Positions 1-6,566 of a stretch of 13,163 nt of DNA are shown piece after piece. The stretch is taken from contig JACQFK010000285.1 of assembly GCA_016200125.1 (NCBI GenBank), forward strand, positions 1 through 13,163. Direction: 5' to 3'. The translations under genes were made by a program, and so were the position numbers. Positions within the stretch are counted from its first letter, which is position 1; each line of letters begins with the position of its first letter. Under the pieces are notes generated by a model, which worked only from the letters and a program-made list of their open reading frames with translations, was not told where the DNA came from and made no database searches. The DNA comes from Planctomycetota bacterium. Lineage in GTDB: Bacteria > Planctomycetota > MHYJ01 > JACPRB01.

Positions 1-4
1 CGAA

Positions 5-78
5 TGGCTGGGGCGCTAGGATTCGAACCTAGACAAGCAGATCCAGAATCTGCGGTGCTACCGTTACACTACGCCCCA
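5..78 (-). tRNA. tRNA-Gln (anticodon CUG)
   Basis: Read on the minus strand, this folds as a complete cloverleaf. The acceptor stem TGGGGCG (78-72) pairs with CGCCCCA (15-9), followed by discriminator G at 8 and an encoded CCA at 7-5. The anticodon stem GCAGA/TCTGC encloses the seven-base loop TTCTGGA, whose central triplet CTG reads the glutamine codon CAG. The T arm carries the standard GGTTCGAATCC. The TGGGGCG start is typical of bacterial tRNA-Gln. The 3' CCA is encoded in the DNA. The gene stands alone here with its own promoter upstream (113-140). Nothing else of the tRNA type is visible in the window. Confidence 0.96.
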
Positions 79-112
79 GTAAAGAAGCGTTTTGGTAGTG
101 GAACGGGGGCCT

Positions 113-140
113 ATTCTAAGCGGCTCCCCGGCGAAATCAA
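113..140 (-). promoter_or_regulatory. Promoter of tRNA-Gln
   Basis: On the minus strand, a -35 like TTGATT (140-135) lies 16 bases before a -10 like TAGAAT (118-113). Transcription would start about 27 bases before the mature tRNA 5' end. The same TTAGAAT core precedes the lipoprotein gene at 5525, and CTAGAAT precedes tig, which supports it as this genome's housekeeping -10 element. Confidence 0.6.
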
Positions 141-169
141 TAGGAAACCTGACGCCCGGGCCACCGGGG

Positions 170-175
170 TATCCT
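170..175 (+). promoter_or_regulatory. Possible -10 box placed for a leaderless mRNA
   Basis: TATCCT ends seven bases before the ATG at 183, the same spacing seen before other first genes in this window. No convincing -35 lies 16-18 bases upstream (CTGACG at 149-154 is 15 bases away). No Shine-Dalgarno sequence precedes the ATG, so a leaderless start is plausible but weakly supported. Confidence 0.3.
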
Positions 176-182
176 TCCAGCG

Positions 183-791
183 ATGATTGGATCCGACTTC
201 GCCGGCTGGGCCGGCTGCAACATCGGGTCCTTCGTCACCTACGAGAGCGAATCCCTGACCCGCATGAGCCTCCCCGGCCAGGGCCTGGCTCCGGAAATGC
301 TGGCCTCCTTGCGCGCGCTGATGCCCGAGATGTCGTTCCGGTCGACCAGCGAGATCACCGTGACGCTGGCGGAGCGTCATCCCGACCGGCTCGTTCTCGA
401 GATCCTCTCCCGGCTCACCTTCGACGGTCAGACTCAGGAGACCCGGAGACGCGAGGCCCTTCCCGCCCTTCCCCCGCCCGAGGAACCCGTTCAGGAAACC
501 TTCCGCGAGGAAGACGGCGAGGGCGGATATGCGGAGGTGGCAAAGGTCGGCTGGAATCAGATCTTCAAGGACGCAGTCCCGAAGGTCGGAGAGGAAACGC
601 TTGAGATTGCCGGCCGGACCCTTCCCTGCCGCCGCGTCGAAAAGTCCGCCGACGAACCGATGGGCCGGATCAGCCTCACGACCTGGCACTCCGACCAGGT
701 TCCCGGCGGCTGCGTCCGGTCGGTCGTGCTGATGTCGGGCTCCTCGGATCAGACGGTGACGACGCAGGTCCGCGCCTTCGAACGGAAGTAG
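183..791 (+). CDS. Hypothetical protein, 'GSFV...VPGG' type
   Basis: This 202-residue protein has no signal peptide and no membrane segment. Visible landmarks are an N-terminal WAGCNIGSFVTYESES (residues 9-24), a proline- and acid-rich middle (about 90-110), and a C-terminal half with the pattern G-x-E-T-L-x-I-A-G-R-x-L-x-C, then W-H-S-D-Q-V-P-G-G-x-V-R-S. I associate the combination of a 'W...GS(W/F)V' opening and a 'W-x-S-D-x-V-P-G-G' beta segment with uncharacterised proteins of Planctomycetes and similar bacteria; this is from memory and not searched. No catalytic motif is recognisable. The start at 183 is the first ATG of the frame with a -10 like box seven bases before it, and no Shine-Dalgarno site is present. 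It converges on the thioredoxin-fold gene with only six bases between the stop codons, so there is no room for a separate terminator. Confidence 0.75.
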   Translation: MIGSDFAGWAGCNIGSFVTYESESLTRMSLPGQGLAPEMLASLRALMPEMSFRSTSEITVTLAERHPDRLVLEILSRLTFDGQTQETRRREALPALPPPEEPVQETFREEDGEGGYAEVAKVGWNQIFKDAVPKVGEETLEIAGRTLPCRRVEKSADEPMGRISLTTWHSDQVPGGCVRSVVLMSGSSDQTVTTQVRAFERK

Positions 792-797
792 CTTTCC

Positions 798-1376
798 TCA
801 GGCGTAGTCCGGCTCGTTGCCCGCGCGCCACTTGATGTTGCAGCCGACGCTCGGCTGCTGCTTCGACGCCGCCGGCTTCCCCGCCAGCAGCGCGTCCAGC
901 GCCGCCCGCAGGTCCGACCCCGTCACCGGCACCCCGTTTCCCGGGCGGCTCGCGTCGAACTGACCCCGGTAGGCCAGCTTCCGCGCCGCATCATAGACGA
1001 AGAAGTCCGGCGTGCAGGCCGCGCGGTAGGCCTGCGCCACCTTCTGCGTCGCGTCGAAGAGCACCGGGAAGCGATAGCCCAGCGCCTTCGCCTCCGACCC
1101 CAGCCTGGCGGGCGCGTCGTCGGGATGGCTCGCCGGATCGTTCGCGCTGATCGCCACGATCGCCGCGTCCGTCTTCTCGTAGTCCCGGCCGAGCTTCACG
1201 AGGCCCTCCTTCAGGTGCTTCACGTAGGGACAGTGGTTGCACATGAAGATCACCAGGAGGGCCTTCTTCCCCGCGAAGCTCGAGAGCGTCAGCGTCTCCC
1301 CGCTCACGGTGTCCTCGAGCGAGAAGTCGGGCGCCGCCGCTCCCAGCGGCGACATCGTCGACGGCGTCAGCGCCAT
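798..1376 (-). CDS. Thioredoxin-fold redox protein with CNHC active site
   Basis: This 192-residue protein belongs to the thioredoxin-like/AhpC-TSA superfamily. After an opening typical of peroxiredoxin-like proteins (APDFSLEDTVSGE, 15-27), a hydrophobic strand leads to the CxxC motif C46-N-H-C49-P-Y-V. That motif is shared with a widespread group usually annotated 'thioredoxin family protein'. A later segment, Y-R-A-A-C-T-P-D-F-F (about 117-126), contains the cis-Pro loop equivalent. The likely role is cytoplasmic thiol-disulfide exchange or reduction of an unknown partner; substrate specificity cannot be read from sequence. No signal peptide or membrane anchor is visible. The ATG at 1376 has a strong Shine-Dalgarno site (GGGAGG) five bases upstream, located at the end of the preceding gene. 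It is the last gene of the operon, 13 bases behind the seven-helix membrane protein, which may be its functional partner. Confidence 0.9.
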   Translation of the reverse strand: MALTPSTMSPLGAAAPDFSLEDTVSGETLTLSSFAGKKALLVIFMCNHCPYVKHLKEGLVKLGRDYEKTDAAIVAISANDPASHPDDAPARLGSEAKALGYRFPVLFDATQKVAQAYRAACTPDFFVYDAARKLAYRGQFDASRPGNGVPVTGSDLRAALDALLAGKPAASKQQPSVGCNIKWRAGNEPDYA

Positions 1377-1389
1377 GCGCGCCTCCCTT

Positions 1390-2136
1390 TCAGATGCGGT
1401 GCTCGACCAGGACGTGGGCCGCCACGTAGGAGAGGAAGATCACGCCCCCGAAGATCGCCCCGTAGCGCACCGAGGCGTAGACCCGGCTTCCCGGGCAGGA
1501 CAGGTAGCGGAGCAGGAGCGGCAGGAACATGCAGTAGATGAAGAAGGAGGCGATCACCACGTAGAGCGCGCAGGCGCCGCCCAGGACCACCTTGCCGGGC
1601 CGGTAGCTCCACCAGCCCGCCCGCACCGCCCAGAAGTCCGTGCAGGCCGTCCAGATCGCCGCGATCAGCCCGCCCGCCACCATCGTCGCGCCCGTCGCCG
1701 CCTCGCCGGGCACCATCGTGGACGCCAGCCCCCAGATCCGCACGATCACGTAGCCGAACTCGATGATCGAGCAGGCCCAGAGCAGCGGCAGGTAGATCGG
1801 CGACGAGAGCAGCACGCCCGCGCGGTCGGGATAGATCCGCTGGCCGCCCTCGCTCCAGTTCACCAGCATGTGGTCGCCGAAGAGCGCGAAGACCCCGGTG
1901 ACCAGCCCGAAGGGCAGCAGGCGACCGAACACCGCGCCGAAGGGCTGCTGCGAGATCCCGACCGCGATGGCCAGGCGCACGAGCACGGCAAGGTAGATGA
2001 AGAACGCGCCGGCGTCGCGGAAGCCGAAGGCCGCCAGGAAGGTGGACAGGAATCCGGAGAGGATCATCGCCAGCCACCACAGGTCCGTCTGGAGGTCGAG
2101 GCCGGCGACCAGCTCCTTGAGCGCCTCCGTCTTCAT
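1390..2136 (-). CDS. Seven-helix integral membrane protein, unknown function
   Basis: This 248-residue protein is dominated by about seven hydrophobic segments: near 19-36, 42-60, 70-88, 108-135, 145-168, 184-212 and 224-244. Polar residues that could be functional sit at helix ends: D88-H89-M-L-V-N-W (helix 3 end), S111-S-P-I-Y-L-P-L-L-W and E126-F-G-Y (helix 4), and W162-T-A-C-T-D-F-W (helix 5). The layout recalls heptahelical carotenoid-type enzymes and related DUF families, but I cannot assign it to one. The start chosen is the ATG at 2136, which overlaps the stop of the chimeric ORF as ATGA and has no Shine-Dalgarno site of its own, so translation probably depends on coupling. The open frame continues upstream to 2475, but that part lies antisense-in-phase over the upstream gene and looks like a shadow. 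The thioredoxin-fold gene follows after 13 bases. Confidence 0.8.
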   Translation of the reverse strand: MKTEALKELVAGLDLQTDLWWLAMILSGFLSTFLAAFGFRDAGAFFIYLAVLVRLAIAVGISQQPFGAVFGRLLPFGLVTGVFALFGDHMLVNWSEGGQRIYPDRAGVLLSSPIYLPLLWACSIIEFGYVIVRIWGLASTMVPGEAATGATMVAGGLIAAIWTACTDFWAVRAGWWSYRPGKVVLGGACALYVVIASFFIYCMFLPLLLRYLSCPGSRVYASVRYGAIFGGVIFLSYVAAHVLVEHRI

Positions 2137-2855
2137 GAGGTGAACTTGGGGGGCCTCTTCGCGATGAAGGCCTCGATGCCCTCGCGGCCGTCCGGCGTCC
2201 CGGCGGCGATCTTCATGGCCATCGCCTCCGCCTCGTAGGTCGCCCCGATCGCCCGCGACTGGCTCTCCAGCAGCAGCTTGCGGTTCTTCGCGAAGAGGCC
2301 CCGGCTCTGCAGCTTGGACTTCTCCACGAGGGCCTCGAGGTTCTTCACGAGTTCCGACTGCGGGATCACCTGGTGGATGATCCCCAGCGCGTGGGCCTCG
2401 TCGGCGTCGATGTCCGGGTCCTCGAAGATGATCCGCTGCGCCTGGGCCATGCCCACGATCCGCGGCAGCCGCCACGAGAGGCCGCCGTCGACCGTCTTGG
2501 GCATGAAGCTCGCCATCTCCATGAGCTTCGGCAGGGTCTTGATCTTCTCGAGGAAGCCGCCCGTGGGCGGGTTCATCGCCAGCGCGAGGATGGAGCCCAG
2601 GCGCTCGGGCAGGTTCTCCAGGGCGTCGACGTCGAGCGCGAGGGCCATCCGGTCCCTCGAGCCGAAGAGGTTGATCGCGACGGGCATCGTGTGGCCCTTG
2701 ACGTTCTCGAAGAGGAGGGCGGGCCCGCCCTTCTTCGTCGTGCGGTCGCTGATCTCGGCGATCTCGAGGTCCTGGGAGACCTCGGTCTTGATGCGCTTGA
2801 GCCGGCCTTTCTGCTCGAGAACCTCGATGAAATGCTGGAGGTCGCGGTAGGGCAT
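2133..2855 (-). CDS. Chimeric ORF: UbiD-type decarboxylase N-terminus fused to crotonase C-terminus
   Basis: The 240-residue product has two unrelated halves. Residues 1 to about 122 match the N-terminal part of UbiD-family prenylated-FMN decarboxylases (MPYRDLQHFIEVLEQKGRL, GGPALLFENVKG, NLFGSRDRMALAL, LPKLMEMASFMPKTV). Residues about 123-240 match the C-terminal half of enoyl-CoA hydratases (DGGLSWRLPRIVGMAQAQ, DADEAHALGIIHQVIP, DGREGIEAFIAKRPPKF). The switch falls at V122-D123 (2487-2492) without a stop or frame change. UbiD proteins normally run to roughly 480-600 residues with the prFMN site and catalytic Glu/Arg residues beyond this point. Crotonases need the missing N-terminal half for the CoA site and oxyanion hole. 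Neither activity is therefore expected. The ATG at 2855 lies seven bases after a -10 like TAAACT. The ORF ends in an ATGA overlap with the membrane protein gene. It may be a deletion fusion or an assembly join. Confidence 0.85.
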   Translation of the reverse strand: MPYRDLQHFIEVLEQKGRLKRIKTEVSQDLEIAEISDRTTKKGGPALLFENVKGHTMPVAINLFGSRDRMALALDVDALENLPERLGSILALAMNPPTGGFLEKIKTLPKLMEMASFMPKTVDGGLSWRLPRIVGMAQAQRIIFEDPDIDADEAHALGIIHQVIPQSELVKNLEALVEKSKLQSRGLFAKNRKLLLESQSRAIGATYEAEAMAMKIAAGTPDGREGIEAFIAKRPPKFTS

Positions 2856-2862
2856 GGCCGAA

Positions 2863-2891
2863 AGTTTATCGCCGGCGCCGGGGGGTGTACA
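2863..2891 (-). promoter_or_regulatory. Putative leaderless promoter of the chimeric ORF operon
   Basis: On the minus strand, TGTACA (2891-2886) and TAAACT (2868-2863) are separated by exactly 17 bases, and the -10 ends seven bases before the ATG at 2855. It lies in the 42-base gap behind the one-helix protein gene, so the chimera/membrane protein/thioredoxin operon may be transcribed separately. Each hexamer matches consensus at only four of six positions. Confidence 0.4.
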
Positions 2892-2897
2892 GCAAGA

Positions 2898-3065
2898 TCA
2901 GGACAGGCCGGCCATGCAGCCGTGGAAGAGCGTCGCGGTGAGCACCAGCGCGGTGATCACCGCGAGGGGCCAGAGGACCCAGGCGTACCAGGGGACGTTG
3001 ATGTCGCTGGGCGGCTCGAACCCGGGCGGGTAGGTCGGCGGAAACTGCTCCTCGGGCTCGATCAT
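2898..3065 (-). CDS. Small single-pass membrane protein
   Basis: This 55-residue protein has an acidic, proline-rich head (MIEPEEQFPPTYPPGFEPPS, 1-20), then W-Y-A-W-V-L-W-P and one transmembrane helix (about 27-47), ending in a short tail with a single Cys (F-H-G-C-M-A-G-L-S). The head would most simply be cytoplasmic or periplasmic depending on insertion; the sequence does not settle it. The function is unknown. I chose the ATG at 3065. A GTG at 3098 would add eleven residues and sits ten bases after the upstream stop, and neither start has a good Shine-Dalgarno site. The lack of a promoter and the 43-base spacing behind the zinc-ribbon gene suggest it is the last gene of the lipoprotein-menG transcription unit. 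Confidence 0.6.
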   Translation of the reverse strand: MIEPEEQFPPTYPPGFEPPSDINVPWYAWVLWPLAVITALVLTATLFHGCMAGLS

Positions 3066-3108
3066 GCGTCCATCGTACCGGGGCCCGCTCCCCGCCACAA
3101 GGCGAATG

Positions 3109-3546
3109 TCAGGCTTCGAGGTAGTCGGCGATCGGCACGGGCCGGCCGGACTCGCCGTCGTAGCCCAGGCCGATCGCGATCCGCGCGGCGCAGCGCGGGC
3201 AGCGCTGGGCGCAGCCGTAGGACTTCCGGAGCACCACGAGGCGTGAGCCGCAGCGGCATTCGAAGCGGAGGTCCGGCGGCACGTCGTGCGCGTCCCAGTC
3301 CTCGCGGCGCCGGCCCAGGAGGGCGGCGTCGCCCGAGGGGCTCTCCTCCTCGATGAACACCGGAAGGATCGTCTCGTCGCCCGCTTCGGTCCCGGGGACG
3401 TGGGCGATCATGAAGCGGCTCCCGCAGGGCACGCACTGCCAGAGGCGCGTGCCGGAGTCGTCGACCGCGTGGTCGCGCGACAGCGTGTGGACGCTGCGGC
3501 AGACGCAGGAGAGGTTGACGAAGGCGTCGAGGCGGTGGATGTTCAT
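3109..3546 (-). CDS. Multi-CXXC zinc-ribbon protein
   Basis: This 145-residue soluble protein contains nine cysteines, mostly in metal-binding pairs: C14-x-C16, C38-x2-C41, C97-x-C99, and C116-x2-C119 with C112 nearby. The C-terminal ribbon (F-E-C-R-C-G-S-R-L-V-V, then G-C-A-Q-R-C-P-R-C-A) follows the 'RCxCGxxLxV...rCPxCga' pattern common in planctomycete proteins. The N-terminal W-Q-C-V-P-C-G-S-R-F looks like a second ribbon built with C14/C16. An acidic linker (55-90) joins them. Binding of one or two zinc ions in a structural or protein-protein role is likely; no enzymatic or DNA-binding residues are apparent. The ATG at 3546 is preceded by AGAGG only two bases away, an unusually short spacing. 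It follows menG by 49 bases on the same strand and is probably co-transcribed. Confidence 0.75.
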   Translation of the reverse strand: MNIHRLDAFVNLSCVCRSVHTLSRDHAVDDSGTRLWQCVPCGSRFMIAHVPGTEAGDETILPVFIEEESPSGDAALLGRRREDWDAHDVPPDLRFECRCGSRLVVLRKSYGCAQRCPRCAARIAIGLGYDGESGRPVPIADYLEA

Positions 3547-3595
3547 GACCTCTGATCCGCCCGGGCCCCGCGGACTTAACGGGAATCGGGCGTCG

Positions 3596-4294
3596 TCAGG
3601 ACTTGACGCCCGTGTGGATCGCCGCGACGCCGCCGAAGACCAGGTCGAAGGTCACGTCGCGGAGCCCGGACCGCTCCATCATCGCCTTGAGCTCCCCGGG
3701 CTGCGGCCAGCGGGCCACCGAGTCGGGCAGGTAGCGGTAGGCGTCGATCTCCGACCGCGCGATCATCCGGCCGATGCGCGGAAGCACGTTGCCGAAGTAG
3801 GCCAGGTAGCCCTTCCGGAGAAGCGCGTTCGAGGGCAGCGTGAACTCGAGAATCACCACGCGGCCGCCGCTCCGCACCACGCGCGTCATCTCGCGGATAC
3901 CCCCTTCCGTGTCGACGACGTTGCGGATCCCGAACGCGACGGTCGACGCGTCGAAGCTGCCGTCGCGGTAGGGGAGGCGCAGCGTGTCGGCCTGCTGGAA
4001 GCGGACGCGGTCGCCGAGCGACTTCCGCGCGGCCTTGAGCCGTCCGATCTGGAGCATCCGATAGGCGAAGTCGCTGCCCACGACCTCGGCGCCCCAGCGG
4101 CGCTGGATCTCGAAGGCCATGTCGCCCGTGCCGGAGCAGACGTCCAGGACCTTCCGGGCGCCCTCGCAGAGCGCGGCCGCCTTCCGGCGCCAGAGCACGT
4201 CCGAGTTGAGGCTCAGCAGGTGGTTGAGGAAGTCGTAGCGGGGCGAGATCTGGTCGAACATCGCCCGGATCCGCGGCGGGCTCTTATCGACCAT
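3596..4294 (-). CDS. ubiE: Demethylmenaquinone/ubiquinone C-methyltransferase (MenG/UbiE)
   Basis: This 232-residue class I SAM-dependent methyltransferase is of normal length for the family. It opens with the UbiE signature M12-F-D-Q-I-S-P-R-Y-D-F-L-N, followed by SAM-binding motif I V-L-D-V-C-S-G-T-G-D-M (49-59). The diagnostic block L-P-Y-R-D-G-S-F-D-A-S-T-V-A-F-G-I-R-N-V (107-126) and a late motif G-G-R-V-V-I-L-E-F complete the assignment. It methylates the quinone ring in the last step of menaquinone (or ubiquinone) synthesis at the membrane surface. No other quinone pathway enzyme is intact in the window, so the quinone type cannot be decided; menaquinone is expected if this is a planctomycete. 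Its ATG at 4294 lies inside the 3' end of the lipoprotein gene (11-base overlap), indicating translational coupling, and no Shine-Dalgarno site is obvious. Confidence 0.95.
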   Translation of the reverse strand: MVDKSPPRIRAMFDQISPRYDFLNHLLSLNSDVLWRRKAAALCEGARKVLDVCSGTGDMAFEIQRRWGAEVVGSDFAYRMLQIGRLKAARKSLGDRVRFQQADTLRLPYRDGSFDASTVAFGIRNVVDTEGGIREMTRVVRSGGRVVILEFTLPSNALLRKGYLAYFGNVLPRIGRMIARSEIDAYRYLPDSVARWPQPGELKAMMERSGLRDVTFDLVFGGVAAIHTGVKS

Positions 4295-5525
4295 GCCACA
4301 CCGGGTCGGAGCCCGGATCCGTCAGGGGCGCGAACTGCCTTGAGGCGAGCGTGAGGATCCAGATCGAGGACTTGCCGTCGGGGCCGTGCCGGTCGAGCAC
4401 GAGCTTCGTGCCGTCGGGCGAGAAGTCCAGGGCGTGGATCGCCGGCTCGCCGGGCTTCAGCGAGATCGTCTCCGAGCCCTCCTTGCGGATCAGCACGATC
4501 GAGCGGGCGCCGGCCGCGTCCAGCATGAGCGTCGCCAGCGTCAGGCCGTCGGGCGAGACCGAGAGCGCGTCGGGCGCGCTGATGCCCGAGGGCCGCGACT
4601 CGGCGACCGCCTTGTTCTTGAGATCGAAGCGCAGGAGCGTGCCGTCGGACATCTTGCACCACGCGGAGTCGCCGCGGACGACCGGGCCGGCGATCACCGT
4701 CGACTCGGCGAAGGTGGCGAGGGTCTCGTCGCCCGATCCGTCCGTCTTGATGCGGCGGAGGGACGCGCGCGGCGCGCCGCCCCGGCGCTCCAGCGGGGCG
4801 TGGCGCAGGACGTAGATCAGCTGCCTCCCGTCGGAGCTCCAGGCGGGGGCGGCGGCGACGTCGTCCCCGGCGAAGCTGACGGCGACGTCCTTGAGCTCGG
4901 TGATGCGCCCTTCGCCGGCAAAGGCGAATCTCCAGGCGACGACCGGCCGGCCGTCGACTTCGCCGGAGATCTTCACCCAGCCGCCGCCGACGGGGAGATA
5001 GGTCTGGAAGTTTCCCTCCGGGTCGGTCGCCTCCGCGCGGCGCTGACCGGCGGCCGTCACGCGCAGCCGGGCGAGCGGGCGGCGGGCGATGTCGCTGGCG
5101 AGGATCGCGCGGCCGCGGACGATGCCCTTGGGGGCGTCGTCCGGGGGCGGGCCGGCCCGAGGACCGGGAGTCACCTGGATCAGGTCGCTTCCGTCATGCC
5201 GCGCGATGAAGACGTTGCGCGCGAAGAGGTTGAATTCCGGATCGGGGCCCGCCGTGAAGGCCAGCCAGCGCCGGTCCGGGCCCCAGGCGGGCTCCGAAGC
5301 CCGCGGGATCGTCGGCGGCACGATCCGCTGGAGGTCCCCGCCGCCGGCGTTCGCCGTCCAGATCCCGTCCTCCCGGACGAAGGCGATCCGGTCGAGCGGC
5401 GCCGCCGTGGTCTTGCCGAGAGGGGAGGGCTTGGGCGGCTGGATCGGAGCGGGCGGCGGCGGGGGTGGATCGGGCTCACGTCCGCAGCCGGCGAGGACGA
5501 CCATCGCGATGAGGAGGCGCCGCAT
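4284..5525 (-). CDS. TolB/PD40-type beta-propeller lipoprotein
   Basis: The protein has 413 residues. The N-terminus M-R-R-L-L-I-A-M-V-V-L-A-G-C14 is a lipoprotein signal with lipobox LAGC, followed by a proline-rich linker (residues 19-35) that would space the domain from the membrane. The rest is a repeated beta-propeller of the WD40-like/TolB kind: W81-G-P-D-R-R-W-L-A-F, W229-S-S-D-G-R-Q-L-I-Y, S323-P-D-G-L-T-L-A-T, F368-S-P-D-G-T-K-L-V-L, ending D-P-V-W-H-G-R. Between blades, about 150-200 resembles a carboxypeptidase-regulatory-like beta sandwich (A-T-D-P-E-G-N-F-Q-T-Y-L-P-V-G). A binding or scaffold role at the envelope is likely; the partner is unknown. I chose the ATG at 5525 because TAGAAT ends seven bases before it; an in-frame ATG at 5534 overlaps that -10 box. 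It overlaps menG by 11 bases. Confidence 0.85.
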   Translation of the reverse strand: MRRLLIAMVVLAGCGREPDPPPPPPAPIQPPKPSPLGKTTAAPLDRIAFVREDGIWTANAGGGDLQRIVPPTIPRASEPAWGPDRRWLAFTAGPDPEFNLFARNVFIARHDGSDLIQVTPGPRAGPPPDDAPKGIVRGRAILASDIARRPLARLRVTAAGQRRAEATDPEGNFQTYLPVGGGWVKISGEVDGRPVVAWRFAFAGEGRITELKDVAVSFAGDDVAAAPAWSSDGRQLIYVLRHAPLERRGGAPRASLRRIKTDGSGDETLATFAESTVIAGPVVRGDSAWCKMSDGTLLRFDLKNKAVAESRPSGISAPDALSVSPDGLTLATLMLDAAGARSIVLIRKEGSETISLKPGEPAIHALDFSPDGTKLVLDRHGPDGKSSIWILTLASRQFAPLTDPGSDPVWHGR

Positions 5526-5532
5526 CGCGGGC

Positions 5533-5562
5533 ATTCTAAGGGCGCCCGGGTCCGTTCGTAAA
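5533..5562 (-). promoter_or_regulatory. Putative leaderless promoter of the lipoprotein-menG operon
   Basis: On the minus strand, TTTACG (5562-5557) and TAGAAT (5538-5533) are 18 bases apart, and the -10 ends seven bases before the ATG at 5525. The predicted transcript would begin at or next to the start codon. The TTAGAAT core is identical to the tRNA-Gln -10 region. Confidence 0.5.
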
Positions 5563-5577
5563 GGGGCGCGATTCTCC

Positions 5578-5607
5578 TTGAACCCCGCCGCGGTTTCCTG
5601 ATAACGT
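5578..5607 (+). promoter_or_regulatory. Promoter of the TPR-like gene
   Basis: A -35 like TTGAAC (5578-5583) is followed after 16 bases by GATAAC (5600-5605), or after 18 bases by TAACGT (5602-5607). The second choice ends eight bases before the ATG at 5616, giving a leader of only about one or two bases. The promoter is back to back with that of the lipoprotein gene within a 90-base intergenic region. Confidence 0.45.
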
Positions 5608-5615
5608 TCGGGCCC

Positions 5616-6563
5616 ATGGCGACCGCTCTCTCGCAGGCGAAAAAGCTCCAGGCGGCCTGGACCCGCAAGCCGGGGGCCGCGCTCGCCCTGTCCCTCCGTC
5701 AGTTCTACGGAAAAAACGCCCGGAAGCTGCCGCTCAAGATGCGCTCCGAGCTCTGCCTGGTTCTCGGCGAGGCGGCGGAGCTCGAGGGCCGCTTCGACCA
5801 CGCCCGCTGGCTTTACGCGTCGGCGGTCGGCGCGGTCGATCCCCATGCCGACGAACGGCTCTATGCGCGGGCGGTGCTCCGCTCGCTGCTGAACGCGTCG
5901 CGGCTCGGCGACGGCTCCGCCCTCTCGGGCGTGGCCCGGCTGCTCGAGAAGACCCCGCCCGCGGGCCAGACGCCGCGGCTGGTCTTCCTGGGCTCCTTCG
6001 CGCGCGGACTGGAGCGCTTCCTCCTGGAGGACTACGATTCGGCCCGCCGCTCCTTCGAGGCGGCGATGGGCGCGTCGTGGGAGACCGGGGACTCCGATGC
6101 CGAGGCGCTGGCCCACCACCTGCTTGCGCAGACCTGGAGCCGCCTCGGGAAGCTGGCGCGGGCGCGCGAGCACGTCGAGGCGGCGCGCGCGGCGGCGCGC
6201 AAGTCAGGCTCCTGGATCCTGGAACTGCGCCTGGCCCTCGAGGCCTCCAAGTACCGGCTGCGGGCGGGCATGGCGCCCGAGGCGCTCTCCGAGGCCCGGC
6301 AGCTCGCGATGGAGGTCCGGCATCTCGGCTTCCCGCGCTTCGAATCCCTCGCCTGGACGAAGATCGCGCAGGGCATCCTGGTGGACCGCGTCTCGGCCCA
6401 GGCCCTGCTGACGCGCTCCGAGGGGCTGCTCCCGGAGGGCCATCCCGACCGCATCTCGGTGCTGGCGCTCAAGGCGCTGCTGGGACGGAAAGCGGAGAAC
6501 GGGAAGGTGGACCGGACGGTGGCGGAGGAACTGCAGGCCCTGGTGGCGCTGGCGCGAGGCTAG
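5616..6563 (+). CDS. TPR-like helical repeat protein
   Basis: This 315-residue soluble, alanine/leucine/arginine-rich, all-helical protein shows loosely conserved TPR-like units. Examples are L-G-E-A-A-E-L-E-G-R-F-D-H-A-R-W-L-Y-A-S (about 50-69), F-L-L-E-D-Y-D-S-A-R-R-S-F-E-A-A (134-149) and L-L-A-Q-T-W-S-R-L-G-K-L-A-R-A-R (168-183). Their spacing and the conserved A, G, Y/F and A positions match TPR helix pairs, so a protein-binding scaffold role is likely. No catalytic domain, signal peptide or membrane segment is present, and no specific partner can be named. The ATG at 5616 has no Shine-Dalgarno site but a good promoter placed just upstream. The gene is monocistronic: it diverges from the lipoprotein operon and converges on clpX, with a 15-base gap that forms part of a hairpin. 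Confidence 0.8.
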   Translation: MATALSQAKKLQAAWTRKPGAALALSLRQFYGKNARKLPLKMRSELCLVLGEAAELEGRFDHARWLYASAVGAVDPHADERLYARAVLRSLLNASRLGDGSALSGVARLLEKTPPAGQTPRLVFLGSFARGLERFLLEDYDSARRSFEAAMGASWETGDSDAEALAHHLLAQTWSRLGKLARAREHVEAARAAARKSGSWILELRLALEASKYRLRAGMAPEALSEARQLAMEVRHLGFPRFESLAWTKIAQGILVDRVSAQALLTRSEGLLPEGHPDRISVLALKALLGRKAENGKVDRTVAEELQALVALARG

Positions 6564-6566
6564 CCC

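Noticed and set aside
4..186. 60-residue plus-strand ORF over the tRNA
   Set aside because: It is the antisense reading of tRNA-Gln and its promoter, with no ribosome binding site or protein similarity.
1237..2238. 333-residue plus-strand open frame
   Set aside because: It is antisense to the thioredoxin-fold and membrane protein genes, its composition (His/Arg/Gln/Glu repeats) is typical of a GC-rich shadow frame, and no domain is recognisable.
2487..2492. GTCGAC (SalI-like palindrome) exactly at the UbiD/crotonase junction, suggesting a cloning scar
   Set aside because: The same hexamer occurs repeatedly elsewhere in this GC-rich window (for example near 3912 and 3943), so its presence at the junction has no weight.
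5526..6173. Minus-strand extension of the lipoprotein frame to 629 residues
   Set aside because: It covers the TPR-like gene antisense and would bury the lipoprotein signal peptide in the middle of a protein. The -10 box also sits directly before the start at 5525.
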